In this document: in pieces, positions 24,900 to 37,403 of the stretch
Layout: each line of letters begins with the position of its first letter
Position numbering within the stretch: the first letter of the stretch is position 1
Program-made: the position numbers and the translations under genes
Assembly (NCBI GenBank): GCA_028023455.1
Contig: JAQFVV010006469.1
Span: 1,170,773 to 1,234,772, forward strand
DNA from: Epiperipatus broadwayi
Lineage: Eukaryota; Onychophora; Udeonychophora; Euonychophora; Peripatidae
Length of the DNA: 64,000 bases
Reading direction: 5' to 3'
Notes under the pieces: model-generated
The model's database searches: none
Seen by the model: only the letters and a program-made list of their open reading frames with translations
Told to the model about the DNA's origin: nothing

Positions 24900-25660
24900 G
24901 TGGGGTCAATATTAAGATGCCAATCAACTATCAGAAAGAATTACATAATATTGCCATCAACGCTTTGATTTATGGTTCAGAAATATGGTGACTAACATAT
25001 ATATTTCTAGGAGCGTTCTGAAATTCATTATAGATATAATACAAAATATTTTCATGCCATTATGGTTGTGAAAATAAATAAAATACATTTGAAAACATAT
25101 TTGAAAATGACATTTGATTATATGACAAAATATTTAATGAACTTTTGTTAATTAGCGCTGGTAAAAAGAACGCTTATTTTCCCCAAGACATATACTCTTA
25201 AATAGATAAATAACAAAATATGATGGCGGGATTGTATAAGACTGAAATAAATTTAATTAATAAAACTAGAAGTAATTGGCATTTATATATGTTTTTAAGC
25301 AGAGCACAATTTTAATATTAGAGCATTAAAACTGGGTCATGAAGCAAAAAGAAATAATAATACGAAGAAGTTTTCAGTGCTGACATAATAGCCTAAAAAT
25401 AATAGGAAAAGTCATGCTTCTGGATGAAAACGAAGTGGATTGGCATGCTGTGGTCATCGCCGACATGCAGGCCTTTGATATGAAGAGAGTGGATGGGCAT
25501 AGCATGTGCCTTAGGGGATCACCGCCAGAGGCATTTTATACGAAATAAATGTGGATGGGCAATGGGCATAGCATGTGACAGACTTAGGGATCACCGCCAG
25601 AGGCCCTTTTATATGACATAAATGGTCCTGGATAGTTTCAACTATCCTCAGGACAAGACT
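24900..25660 (+). pseudogene. Decayed LINE tail with an internal duplication
   Basis: At about 24960 the frame reads NALIYGSEIW, like the TYGSETW segment of RTE-like elements. At 25430-25625 the family-like 'tggatgggcatagcatgtg' and 'gatcaccgccagaggc' blocks occur twice, at about 25490 and 25550. The segment ends in a small hairpin (25622-25653: 'gtcctggatagtt' / 'aactatcctcaggac'). Stops are frequent and no motif is intact. The assignment to an RTE-like tail rests on short matches. Confidence 0.4.
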
Positions 25661-26423
25661 TGAGAAGAAATCTATGGGTTCAAACTTGTCACAACCCCCA
25701 GATTAGAAGACTAGAAGAACGTAATCTATATACAAAGATAGACTAAATGTCAGCAATGCAGTAATTATACATGTTGCTAACAACATTGATTAATTTACTA
25801 CTTTAAAAATAAATGACCCTTGTTTAAATACCGTAATTTAGACAAATAATACACTAAGCAGTTATATATATATATATAGAGAGAGAGATTTTACTTAGTA
25901 ACTAAAATAGTAAAATATTAAGATTTCCCAAATACGTTAAGATTTTATTTAATAAAAGAAACATGAAGATTTACCCCCTTCCCTTTTCGACTATTTAAAA
26001 TAATTCAATCCCACCTTCATTGATTTTACAATAACTGGAATATATAAATACTGTATGTGATATTTTAAGCATATACTATTTTAAGAGTATAGAAAAAAAA
26101 TAACTAGCAGTTATATAGAAAACAAATAATCGGTCACCTTTTCAGAAATGAATAAATAATATTTTACAATCTCAAAGTGTTAATTAGCCAAAGTTCTGGA
26201 TTATCCCCAGGTAGAAAATCCAGGGTTAAACAAATATATATATATTTTTTTTATATTAAAGCATAGAAAAAATGTTGATGTAAAACAATCTGGCAAGCAT
26301 ATTAATTAATAATGCATTATGTTTTAAAAGGGGACATTAAAAACCTTAATTCATGAAGATTTACTTAAAAGGAAGAAAAGATTTTACAAAATTCAACTTG
26401 TCAGATTGTTAGAGATTGGCATC

Positions 26424-26648
<225 letters not shown>

Positions 26649-26649
26649 G

Positions 26650-27760
26650 CATATATATAAAATCAAGTAATAAATAACTATAAATAATTGACCGCACCAA
26701 AGTTAAAGAAAGTTAGAGCATATGAGAGAAAATTAGATTTATAAAAATCATTTAAAAGCAAATTACATTTTAAATAAAGTTACAAAATAAAGTTAAATCA
26801 CATATTAGAAGAAATCTTGATAGATGAATTAGGCTAGATTTACTTTCAATGGTGGTGGTTTGAAATAATTTACCTTGCAATTTTAAAAGTCCAATTTAGT
26901 AGTTGCACATGCACGGCAATTGAAATGCAAGTTCTCCTGTGGCAGCAAACTTCTATTAGCACACTAAAGTTCTTAGGTCAGTCTTTTCACTCTTGGGCAG
27001 CAGAATGGTATAGCAGTGGAAGATGATGACCCAACAGGGTCAAGAAGTGATGGATTTACTGCTACATTATTTAAGTTTCAAGTGACGTGTAATACGTTTA
27101 CAATCAGTTCTCTCAATAGTAGCTAATCTAATCTGTGACTCAAAATTCAGTCATTTTATACTTTTTCTTTATCAGTTGTTTTTGAAGATGCAACAGTAAG
27201 ATAACATCCAAAAATAAATTCAAATCTATTTCCAGATTAGAAATAGATTTGACAACATGTTTATACAAAAAAAAATCTTTAATCTACTTAATCCCATTTA
27301 TTTTAAGTAAAACTTTAATTAAAAAAATACCTCCCTTTAATTATTTTTGGACAATTAACAACAGTCACATCTTCCATATTGGATTTTATAATAGTTTAAT
27401 AAAAAAAAAACAAGCAATTTAAAAAAAAGTTAATAATAAAATATTTACAAAAAAAAATCAATATTTTGTTAGTATTTTGCTTCTATATATATATATATAT
27501 TTGAGCCACACCTATGTATTTTAATAAAAAGAATTAATAATCATAAAATTAATAATAATAAAAATGTTAATTTAAAAGGTTAAAATTTTATAACCTAGGC
27601 GCGCATCTCAAATATATACATAAAATATATATACACAACAAAAGGAGTGGGATGGGATATAGGGTTTAAACATAGGTTAGTAGGTAAAAACATGAAGCAC
27701 AATCTTAAGCTAAGATTGACTGCTTCAATATATATATATATATCGAACTATAATAATTAT
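26650..27760. other. No gene seen
   Basis: AT-rich, with several A-runs. A less AT-biased patch at 26820-27120 shows no open frame or repeat partner. Confidence 0.5.
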
Positions 27761-27761
27761 A

Positions 27762-27799
27762 TCTCATGGAGTCACACATATCTCATGGAGTCACACAAA
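27762..27799. repeat. 19-bp tandem duplication
   Basis: Two adjacent copies of 'tctcatggagtcacacata' with one or two differences, just before the large palindrome. Confidence 0.85.
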
Positions 27800-27803
27800 G
27801 CAT

Positions 27804-28010
27804 ATATCTGATAAAATGAATATACTTACAGAAAAGGTAGTTTTTTTAAATATTTAGCTTTATTATGGCTTAGCATGGTTTCAATACATTTACTATGTCA
27901 TATTCGTGAATATGACATAGTAAATATATTGAAAGCATGTTAGGCAGTAATAAAGCTAAATATTTAAAAAAAAGTACATTTTCTGTGAGTATATTCATTT
28001 TACCAGATAT
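27804..28010. repeat. Large near-perfect palindrome
   Basis: Arms of about 100 bp face each other with almost no spacer; the centre is 'atattcgtgaatat'. The outer ends are 'atatctgataaaatgaatat' and its inverse 'atattcattttaccagatat'. No clear target duplication, ORF or link to another family. Confidence 0.85.
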
Positions 28011-28378
28011 TATATTGACTCAGGAAAGAAGGAAATTAGTAATAATAGAATTGCAAAGCAGATCATATCCTTCTTTTCCATGGGGTAGTAGTTACATATT
28101 TGCTTAATACCTTAAGACTATGCATCTAGATACGACAGTAGGGACCTCTACAAATCTAAACACAAGATTAATTTAAAAGACAAGAGTGGCCAAAGAGTGT
28201 TGATTTTCTAATTATATAGGTGAATCTAAAGCATTTTGATTTGAGAGTGTGAAGCTATTAACTACTTCATTGATTAAGTTCACAATTTCTATTCAAACTA
28301 ATGTATGCAAAATCTTTTGATTTACAGTGAGTCAGTCTGAAGGTGTTACAATTAGAAATCTTTTAAAACAATTTAAAG

Positions 28379-28597
28379 TTGTAATTAGTAATTTATAAAG
28401 CACATACTCATTACATAATTAATATATATTAAGACTATAATCTTAAAACTATGTGCTTAGATACAACAGTAGAGACCTCCACAAATCTAAATACAAGACT
28501 ACTATTGTATCTAGGCACATAGTCTTAAGGTTATAGCCTTAATATATATTACTTGCATAATGAGTGTACACTTTATAAATTATTAATTACAATTTTA
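28379..28597. repeat. Inverted repeat with about 90-100-bp arms
   Basis: The left arm includes 'gtaattagtaatttataaag', 'aatatatattaagactat' and 'gtgcttagatacaacagtag'. The right arm is the inverse, with differences. The spacer is about 25-30 bp. A diverged direct copy of the inner part ('cagtagggacctctacaaat') lies at 28108-28172, so the unit is dispersed. Confidence 0.7.
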
Positions 28598-29127
28598 TAT
28601 TTGCTTGTCTTAATCACAATATATATTTGAATAATGACTGGGTGAAACTGGAATTTTTTCTCATGTTCCAATCAGGATTTGGAGTATTTTTTTCAATTAG
28701 ATGATTCATCATCAAACTAGCTGACCATCAAATATTGTTCAGCAAATAGTCTAACTATTCTTAGACAGACAATAAAATAAAAGATGAAATTCATTTAAAC
28801 CAATTTCACCTTGCAATTAGCAAGCTTGGTGAGTAGTGCTTTTTTCTTGACTGTTTGGGAAGAGAGAAGGGTCTGTTGTAGAGATCTTTATTCTGCAGAA
28901 GGTTAGTTTAAATGTTGCTTTTTTAAACATTTACCAAAAGACAACAAGAATAGAACACAATAAATAACTACAGACTAATCTGTCTTCAGATGTTTAATCT
29001 TCATCCAAAAAAGCAGGCATAAAAGTATTGATTAGAAAGTAAATTAAATGATAACAAGTCATCTTTCAATAAACATTCATATAGTTAGCTATTTTGTATA
29101 AGGATTATAAATAGTCAAAATAAGAGT

Positions 29128-29392
29128 CATAGATCACATGACCCTATCTCTTAAGTTTGTAAGTTATAAGCAATGAGGGTTGCCAATTTCTCTACAAGCT
29201 TTATGATAAATGCTTAGCCAGAGCCAGCACTTAAAATATCTCTGTCAGGAACCCCTTCCCAAATCTCTGACCATGGTTTCATGCTTTGGCACTCCTCAGA
29301 GAGGTGTCAGAGATATTTTAAGTGCTGGCTCTGGCTAAGCATTTATCATAAAGCTTGTAGAGGAATTGGCAATCCTCATTGTTAATAAGGAT
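29128..29392. mobile_element. Family D inverted dimer carrying a hammerhead
   Basis: The left arm (about 29160-29247) and right arm (about 29309-29385) are inverted copies of each other: 'caatgagggttgccaatttc', 'tgcttagccagagccagcac', 'ttaaaatatctctg'. The left side extends further out to 'agagtcatagatcacatgac', shared with the 19.7- and 54.9-kb copies. The loop between the arms contains a full hammerhead motif on the minus strand. No ORF. Confidence 0.75.
29265..29303 (-). ncRNA. Hammerhead ribozyme, family D
   Basis: Minus strand: stem I CTCT paired with AGAG (four perfect pairs); core CTGAGGA (position 7 is G, which is not a conserved position); stem II GTGC/GCAT with loop CAAA (the outer pair is G-U, consistent with CG to TG decay of a G-C pair); GAAA; stem III ACCATGGT (self-complementary); cleavage after GTC. 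All required elements are present. Confidence 0.75.
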
Positions 29393-31680
29393 TATATATG
29401 ATTTAATTCATATATTAATAATGAAATGCAAAAAAAGAAATTGAGGAAAGCTTTAAATTAATTTTTTTTTTACTAAGCAACAATCCATTATAGATGTAGC
29501 AAATATTGAATTACAGATGATATTAAAATATTCAAAACTTAAGGCTAACACACTTTGGTGTTATAATTAGTGCATTAGCCTCTACTATCATGACTCAGAA
29601 TATTTATGAATAAAGTATGGATTTGTTCAGGCAAGCAAATTTTTTAGGATTTTTTTCAGGGGGCAATCCATACTCAAGTCAGATAGTTATCAACTATTGG
29701 TTGGTAAATGAGTATCTAATTACTATTTGGTGGAGGGTAAAAATTTATAAGTATTTTGAATTATCAGATAAATGTTGATATAATATCTGCAAAAGAAGTG
29801 AAATGTGATACAATTTTGACTAATGGACAGGATAATGGCATATCACTATGGGTCATACTTTGGTGGTCTAAATTTCAAAATAGTTTTTAAGTATAACTAG
29901 ATATTTGAAATGAGGTAACCAATTAAATTTTGTTTTTTGCTTCATCTTTTTCTTGAAAAAAATCTCAAATAATTTGAAATATATCAAAAATGTATAAACA
30001 CTGACCTCATTGTAACCAATAGCTTCAATTATGGGAATCCTTTTTTTTTAATAAAATAAAAAATGACTAGCATATTGCCATTCAGAAGTATAGGAAAGAT
30101 AATAATAAATTTGGTAATATATATATAAATCTTTGTGCAAAATCAGATGTATTATCTAACTAATAAAGCTTAGTGAGGGCTGAAAGCACTAAAAATGATT
30201 ACAGTGAAGCCATGAACTAGACTGTATTTAACTATACAACTTCATTTATATGCTATATAAAGAAAAATGCAAACAAAAATGTAAAAAAACAAAAACAAAA
30301 AACAAATAAAACACTAAAATTTGTGAATATTTATGATATTTGAGCAGCCATTTTTCTTTTTCCGAGTGCTGTATACAAAATAAATTTTATGATACATTTC
30401 TGTCTTAGAGCATCATACTTGATTATATACATTAATTAAATTTCTTTGGTTTATATTGAAAGCACATAGATTTAATTATTTCTTATTATCTTATCTGAAT
30501 CTGATATACAGTATTTTATATAATAAAATATTTTTTGAGCATAATATTAAAAGTTTTATAAAATTTTAGAATATACTAAAAACTGACACTGATTTAAAAA
30601 TGTGAAATTAATTATACAGATCCTAATTTCTTGATAACAACGGCATTATTATGTTTTTATACGAGAAAAAAGTTATTAAAAAAATTAATATAACTCAGTG
30701 CATATTTAATAGTGATAAAAGTCAGTCATTTTATCATTTACTTTTTTATAAATAAAAATATGGTTAGTTTTCTTTTTATTGTGTGAATGCATGGGTGAAT
30801 CCACACTTAGTAAAATATATGGAAATGTATTTACTCAATTTATTATTAATAACTATATTATTATTTTTTGAAAAAAATTTGTTCAGAACTTTAATTTTAA
30901 TGTATATATGTGCACTATTCATATAAAAAGCATCTGTGTTATATATATATATGTGTGTGTGTGTGTGTTTATGTTAAAAAGTTTGTACAATTGCAAATCA
31001 ATACATAATACGTATTCTATTCTAATTAATGTTTATCAACAAAACATGAGCTACTCTATATGCTATATATTTGTACATGAGGAACTTTGGAACAAAATAT
31101 AGTGTAGTTTGTGTATCCAATGTATTTCTTAGACTGCTTTCAAACAGGTTATATTTGCTTGTTTAATGGGGCTATTTAATCTTCTTTGAATTAAAAAATC
31201 TCAGGAAAAGAAGAAGTAGAAAATTATATTACTCTCAAGACCAAACTTCACTATTATACATGATATTTTTTTTTACAATGGTGTTACTCATATGTCTTTA
31301 TTGACTTTTGATAAATGCATCAATCTCATAATATTTCCATTTATTATTGCTATAGCAATTTTAGTAACAGATTTCTTTCTCTTATTTCTTCATTCGTTAA
31401 TTCTTTCACACTTAGATACTTAGTTTTCTCAACATTTTCCAATTTTTTGTCTGCCAAATTTTATATCCTGTTATGTTCACCAGTATATATTGTTTTATGT
31501 TTTCTATTAATTTTTGAGATAAACATTGCAAATCATCATCATCCTGAACCAAAACTAATTATCACAAGAAATAAGGTGCTTTACTATTATATTATATGTA
31601 TTTTAAAGACTTTTTCTAGATATATTTAAATAATATACATGATAAGCAACATTATTATTTGAGTCTCTTGATCAATCATA
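29393..31680. other. No gene seen
   Basis: AT-rich anonymous sequence with a (TA)n(TG)n tract at 30943-30968. The 104-codon frame at 31315 has no recognisable features. Confidence 0.5.
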
Positions 31681-31688
31681 TATCATCA

Positions 31689-31765
31689 GCAGTAGTAGTA
31701 GTAGTAGCAGTAGTAGTAATGGCAGTGGCAGCAGCAGTGGCAATAGTAGTCATAATAATAGTAGT
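31689..31765. repeat. Compound AGT/AGC/ATA trinucleotide tract
   Basis: Imperfect run of agt, agc, ggc and ata triplets. Confidence 0.8.
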
Positions 31766-31769
31766 ATAT

Positions 31770-32790
31770 TTTTAACTGTTTTATAAAAGCTATATTTATG
31801 TTTATTAAATTCAGTGTTTGATATATCTTAGATATATGTAGAGAAAAATATATATTTATATGATGATATTGTCTAATTTCATTCAAAATGCATTTTAGAT
31901 ATCACATTTTTCTCAATGGCTATAACCTTGTATTTGAAGTGTGTTATTATTAGGATGTGATTTAATGTGTATGTATATATCTATCAATAATGTTACAATC
32001 TCACAGAACCTCATATCTAAATGCCAAATAAACAAAAATGACTCCCAAATTGGTTTAATTTAATATTTCCAAAGTACAATTATTAAGTATTCATTTTAAT
32101 AATCTTGTGAATATATGTATAATAGTCCAAATGTATCATTATCAGGAAATTTTAATCTGTTGCCAAGGTAATCTTTATGAATAAAATGTGGAAATTCACC
32201 TGTCATTCAAGTTTAGGATATCAATATAATACAAGAGAGTTGATATTTTGATGTTGGTCTTGAATAATAGAATGGAAAACAAATTGACAGCTGAAGGAGA
32301 GAATGGATGTCATAAGGTAAGAAGTAATAAATACTGTTATAAATGAGATCAAAACAAGACATTTAGAATATTAAACTGGACTACATCACAAAATAGAAAA
32401 ACAGTATTCACAAAGACATTCGGTAAGAGGGGGGATAGAAGAATTAGAGAAATAAATTTTTAGGAAGATTAGAAAAAGAATGGTTTATTACTTTGGAGTT
32501 CATAAGAAGTTCAGGGGTTGGAAGTATTAGAACTGGGTCAAAATGCTTTCACCTTAAGTTCCGAAGACTGCTACCCTACCATTGCAGTAAACCAAAACAG
32601 GAACAGAAATGCATGGTGATTGGGAATCAGAAGATGTTATAGAGCTTTAGAGATCAATAAAATGTTAGGTCAATTAACATGCATTTATTGACAATTATAA
32701 CCATTTAAAAAATATGGAAATGATTACTAATTATACATTGAAGGTTATTACATATTTTTAATAGTCTTAAACATTTTAATTAAAGATGAA
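31770..32790. other. No gene seen
   Basis: AT-rich. The 32220-32640 part is less AT-biased and purine-rich, but no frame stays open. Confidence 0.5.
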
Positions 32791-32793
32791 TTG

Positions 32794-32922
<129 letters not shown>

Positions 32923-33929
32923 TAATATAAACATGATCCTATCTTTCTTATATTATGTTTCAACTCCGTATTCATACTAAGATTTTATATAACTTTTATA
33001 TTACAATTTGTTATTTTTACACTTTAAACGTATGATCACAGACACTGGAAAAAATTATAATTGATTCTAAGATATATTTCAACAAATTCAATCTTTTCAG
33101 TTAGCCTAAGTTACTACTCAAATACTAAATAACTCTTTGATGTTGTTCTGTATTTTTTTAAAGTTATATCAGTTCTCCTCACAAAATATTTAATTGTCAA
33201 TGTATTTTAATAAATGTACAAATAATCCCTCATCCACCCAGAAAGCATCATCTCTCTTTTAGTCCAGAAATATATCTTTTCTAATATTTAGATACACATG
33301 ATTCTGTCTTTATTTTGTTCACTTACTTATATTTTAAACCATAAGAATTTTTCCCAATGTTTTTAACTTATGTGTGAAGAGTAAGAATTAATAAATCGTG
33401 GTTTTAAAATATATATGATATTATGTATAAATGAAGGAAATTGAAGCATTAAGTAAAAAATGCGAATCGTTAATATATATATAATCTTTAAAACTAAGAA
33501 TAATTATAATAAACTTTACCAGATTAAAAAGAACTGGCCAGATACACTAAAGTTTTCGTGTTAAAAACAGGATTACTAGTTTGCAAATTGAGTTCAATAA
33601 TAATAATAACGAACAAAAGAATTATTTGAAAAATACTATTAAACAACAGAGTAATTTCAAAAGCAACTAGCCAGTTGTAGCAAACAGTAAATGGAAGCAG
33701 AAAATGATTTCTAATTTCCCTTCTAAAATTCCAACAAATGGGACCATGAAACTAGAAAGAAATTGTGTATATGCGAAAATCTGCAAAAATGTGAACCAAA
33801 TTTTAAATAGTTATGTAAATCGATGTGTTTTTATTATTAATAAATTGTTCACATTGATTCAAGATGCCAAATGAATGATCTGGAAAGTATTAACAAATTT
33901 GATAGATAAAGATTATTTTAGGTTCCATC

Positions 33930-34600
33930 TCATAGCTGTAACATTTTCTGAAACTCCATAGCATTATTTTCAGAAATAACCATGACATCTTTAAAATCTA
34001 GATGGCTTAAATAATCTTCAAAATATTTATCATAAAACTGCTGTAAAAAATTTTGGAGATATGGAATCATCCTGTTGTGCACCTTTATCAATGTTAATCG
34101 TCTTAGAATGACAGTGCAGTCTAATCGTTGCTGTTAGTCACTGATGCATTATGGTTAATCCTCCCAGGAATTTGGAAAATGTCCTGAATCTATGTCCTGA
34201 TGTTGCAAAGCTTTCTGTGAAATGCTTGTCCAATCAAATGTCTTTTTATAATCTATAAATCCAAATGTAATGACAACTCATACTCATAGCTTATTTTTAT
34301 AACTTTTCTTAATACTTGCTTGTGATCTATTGCAGTAAAACAACTTTTAAATCAGCTTGGCATATATATACTTGGTTTCATTCAAAATTCTCTGGATATT
34401 GGTTGTAGGATTTGTAATTACAAAAGTTGAATTGATCTGCAATTTATTATGTCTAACTTTTTATCTTTGTTAAATATATTATTACTGCGTTCTTCCAATT
34501 ATTTGATATATTTTTATTACGTATATACTTGATATATAACTTTAGCAATAATTATTCTATTATTTTCTAATCTACATTTTTTTAAAATTATTTTCATATA
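33930..34600 (-). pseudogene. Decayed RTE-like reverse transcriptase copy
   Basis: The minus strand parallels the RT of 15308-17056 from about residue 135 to 345, with many frameshifts and stops. Recognisable stretches correspond to the GVRQGDSISPKLF region ('ggtgcacaacaggatgattc' on the minus strand, followed by 'catatctccaaaat'), the motif C neighbourhood ('agccatctagattttaaaga') and the DYEKAFDS region ('attataaaaagacatttgat'). It is an old, dead copy of the same family, about 17 kb from the intact one. Confidence 0.75.
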
Positions 34601-34699
34601 TAAAGTGAAAAAAACTGATATTATCTTATCTTTTTTAAACTTAAGTAAATTATTTTTATACTAAAAATAAATCATTATAAATGCATTCCTATCGATGCA

Positions 34700-35150
34700 T
34701 ATTTCAGGCATACAATTTTCAGTTAAAGATAATTCTAATGATTTTGTTTCTAGATGGTTTACCTTCCTTTTCCATCTCCCAGTGTTCTTTTTACCTTATT
34801 TAGTGCAAGTTTATGCACATATAAACGAGTCACACTATTCACTACCAATCCAATTACCAATTCTGGTTACAAATAGTCAGATAACACACTTTTTAGTTGC
34901 TAACTTTGATGAACTTAATGACTTTTATGACATAGGAGTTATCTGTCCATCAGCCATATTTAAAGCCTTGGGTTCAAATCTAGTTTATGTGAACAGTAAA
35001 TTTTTTTATATCACTCAATTTTTTTTCATATGTAAAACCCATAGCCATTATAGTTAGTTATTTAGTAAATGGATATCTAAATACTCTTAACTAGATAACA
35101 CATGTTCTGTGTTATTCTACATTAATCTCAAATGAATGTCAAAGTACTGA
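34700..35150. other. No gene seen
   Basis: A 120-codon frame (34695-35057) starts here, but it has no recognised domain and its composition follows the AT-rich background. A 'gggttcaaatctagtt' at about 34972 resembles a pol III B box but has no partner A box that I can place. Confidence 0.35.
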
Positions 35151-35156
35151 CTATAA

Positions 35157-35286
35157 ATATTAAACTTTTCTATATACTGCCTCATATGTACTTCAATGCA
35201 ATTTTTATATAATTCCTCCTTTATTTTCCTTATTTTAATTGCATTGAAATGTATATGAGAATAGTATATAGAAAAGTTTAATATAT
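35157..35286. repeat. Foldback with about 48-bp arms
   Basis: 'tattaaacttttctatatac' ... 'gtacttcaatgcaat' is repeated inverted as 'attgcattgaaatgtatatg' ... 'gtatatagaaaagtttaata', with a spacer of about 35 bp. Confidence 0.75.
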
Positions 35287-35355
35287 ATGAATGTATGTAG
35301 AAAGATGCAAAAAAAGTGAAAAGGAGAAGATAAGAATAATAATACTGATTATAAA

Positions 35356-35358
<3 letters not shown>

Positions 35359-35434
<76 letters not shown>
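35359..35434. repeat. (TC)n(TA)n microsatellite
   Basis: About 18 TC units followed by about 20 TA units. Confidence 0.97.
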
Positions 35435-35437
<3 letters not shown>

Positions 35438-35740
35438 CATTTAGCTGCAATATTTCTGTGAAAGGGCTTGTACTTCTATGAGTGTTTTAATAATCTTAAA
35501 ATTGAATTTAATAGTATTTGTGATCTAATCCTGTAGTATGTCTCATAGAATATACAAAATGACTCATAACAAAACACTACCTGGGCAAATGATTAATTTT
35601 TGAAAAAAATATAGTCTTCCCATAAGATATAAGTATTTATGGAATACCCACAATTGTTGAAGGTGATATGGCAGTAATCTCTGGTTTGCTGCCCTAATAC
35701 TTGAAGTGATGTTAATATCTGATATTTATTCTTCATATAG

Positions 35741-36245
35741 TAAATATAGGGAATTTGAACTCAGACTTTTAAGCAATCTTTAATTATTGACACTATCTCA
35801 TACTACTGATACATATGACCACACAATGTAGAAAAGATAAATAATCACCAATATATGTATTTTGTGCTGAACCAGCACCCATCAGTTGATCCAGATTATC
35901 ATCTCCCACACACATATATAATCAGTGCTCAGCTTATATTAAGATAGCAAATCTTTATACTTTAATGGACAGGCTTCAACCTACTCCAACCTCCAACACT
36001 TCAGTCATCCATACCATTGAAAATCTGATGATAGTATGCCCAAAACCCATGCTGATGCCAATATTGTTGTTATGCCCATGTTGACCTCAAATCACCCTGA
36101 CCCCTCATGTATATGACAGTATCCATTTAAATACATAAAGAGGGATGGACAGTATGCAGGCTTAATGTGCAAAATTTGAAATACAGGCATTCTTATACCT
36201 GGAAATTAATTGTAAATATAGAGAATTTGAATTCAGACTTCATAT
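35741..36245 (-). mobile_element. Family B hammerhead repeat, full unit plus start of a second
   Basis: A unit border 'taaatatagggaatttgaac' at 35741 recurs as 'taaatatagagaatttgaat' at 36213, giving a tandem period of about 472 bp. Between them lie the hammerhead, 'tttaatggacaggcttcaac', 'caccctgacccctcatg' and 'ataaagagggatggacag'. This is the only complete unit of family B in the window. No ORF. Confidence 0.75.
35847..35891 (-). ncRNA. Hammerhead ribozyme motif, family B (decayed core)
   Basis: Minus strand: ATCAA, CTGATGG, stem II GTGCTG/CAGCAC with loop GTT (six pairs), AAAA in place of GAAA, stem III ATACATAT, then A and TTGGT. Core positions A9 and G12 are changed (the second by CG to CA), so it is probably inactive. 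It shows the ancestral stem II of the family. Confidence 0.65.
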
Positions 36246-36249
36246 AGTA

Positions 36250-37150
36250 GTACAAATCTTCTATAAATGCAGGCATACAAAGAAAAAAAAGAAATAATTA
36301 TATTTTACCAATTGTTTGATCAATTTTGAGATAAGAAATCATTGCCTTCTTTAAAAGTATACTATATTTTTGATGTCTAAAAAAATTCTGACATTTTCTC
36401 AATTGCTACTGTCATTTTTGTATAAAAGTAAAAAAAAATTGCAGGTAAACATAAATGCTAGAATCAAAACTAAGATGCATAATATGTTTAGAAGACCTGA
36501 TAGAAATCTTAGCCAGTATTTACTGAAAATATGAATTAAATGTGAAGGTGTTTAAAGCTTCACACTCTTAGATCCAAATGCTTGAGACTGGCTTATTTAT
36601 ATATAAATTTAAGTAAAGAGGAAGGTGGAATCATCTTTTTCTCATAAAATCTCTGCCTTGTGTTTTGACTTGAGAATTCCCTGTGCAGTCATTATTACAT
36701 CTGATTGGTTGTCATATAAGCATTTTTAAGGTGCATCTGACAAAGATTTCAGTCTTTCATGTAATTATTAAAAATATGAAGCAAACTAAAATTCCAAAAC
36801 TGTCTGCTGCAGCATGACCTTCAAGTAAAAAAAAAGTAATATATCATTTTTTCTAAATGAGTCTGCATCCTTATATGAAAAGGACTAAGGTATATAAATA
36901 ATGGTTTAGTTCATACAGGATTTCAATCACCATTTAAACTTTTCAACATTTGATCTTGATAGTTGAGAGCAACTCTTTTCATTGTGGCACAACTTAATAT
37001 TTTAGCATTGCTATTTGATAAAGATATTGACAAACAGAAGTAATATTTTTTAAATAAATCATGAATCCTCATCTCAATTTTCAATCATAACTCAAGAATA
37101 TTCTTCTCTTGATGATGCTTTTGTTTCCATCTTCAGAATTTCTTTCAGTT
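36250..37150. other. No gene seen
   Basis: Anonymous AT-rich sequence with no ORF or repeat partner recognised. Confidence 0.5.
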
Positions 37151-37285
37151 CTCAACAACAATTAATATTAACAGAGCAAAACTCTCCATACAGTATTGCC
37201 ACCTGTGCTAAACAGAGTAATCAATGGATGCCAGAAGGCTTGTGCATAAAATCCCTATCTAATGCCTACTCATCCAATATCCCCA

Positions 37286-37315
37286 GACTAGTTTCTGGCT
37301 TGTGACCTTTGTCAG
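37286..37315 (-). ncRNA. Hammerhead motif, left arm of family C dimer
   Basis: Minus strand: CTGACAA, stem II region AGGTCACAAGCCA, GAAA, ACTAGT, C. Core position 8 is A instead of the invariant G, so cleavage is unlikely. Confidence 0.6.
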
Positions 37316-37373
37316 TGAGGAGCTTTGGATCTAAGAGCACTGCATCTAGTGCTCTTAGATCCAAAGCTCCTCA

Positions 37374-37403
37374 CTGACAAAGGCCACAAGCCAGAAACTA
37401 GTC
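37374..37403 (+). ncRNA. Hammerhead motif, right arm of family C dimer
   Basis: CTGACAA, stem II GGC/GCC with loop CACAA, GAAA, ACTAGT, C. It has the same G8 to A change as the left arm, which indicates that the two arms descend from one copy. Confidence 0.6.

Noticed and set aside
34695-35057. 120-codon plus-strand ORF
   Set aside because: No domain, signal or repeat link that I can recognise, and its composition matches the AT-rich background; treated as chance.
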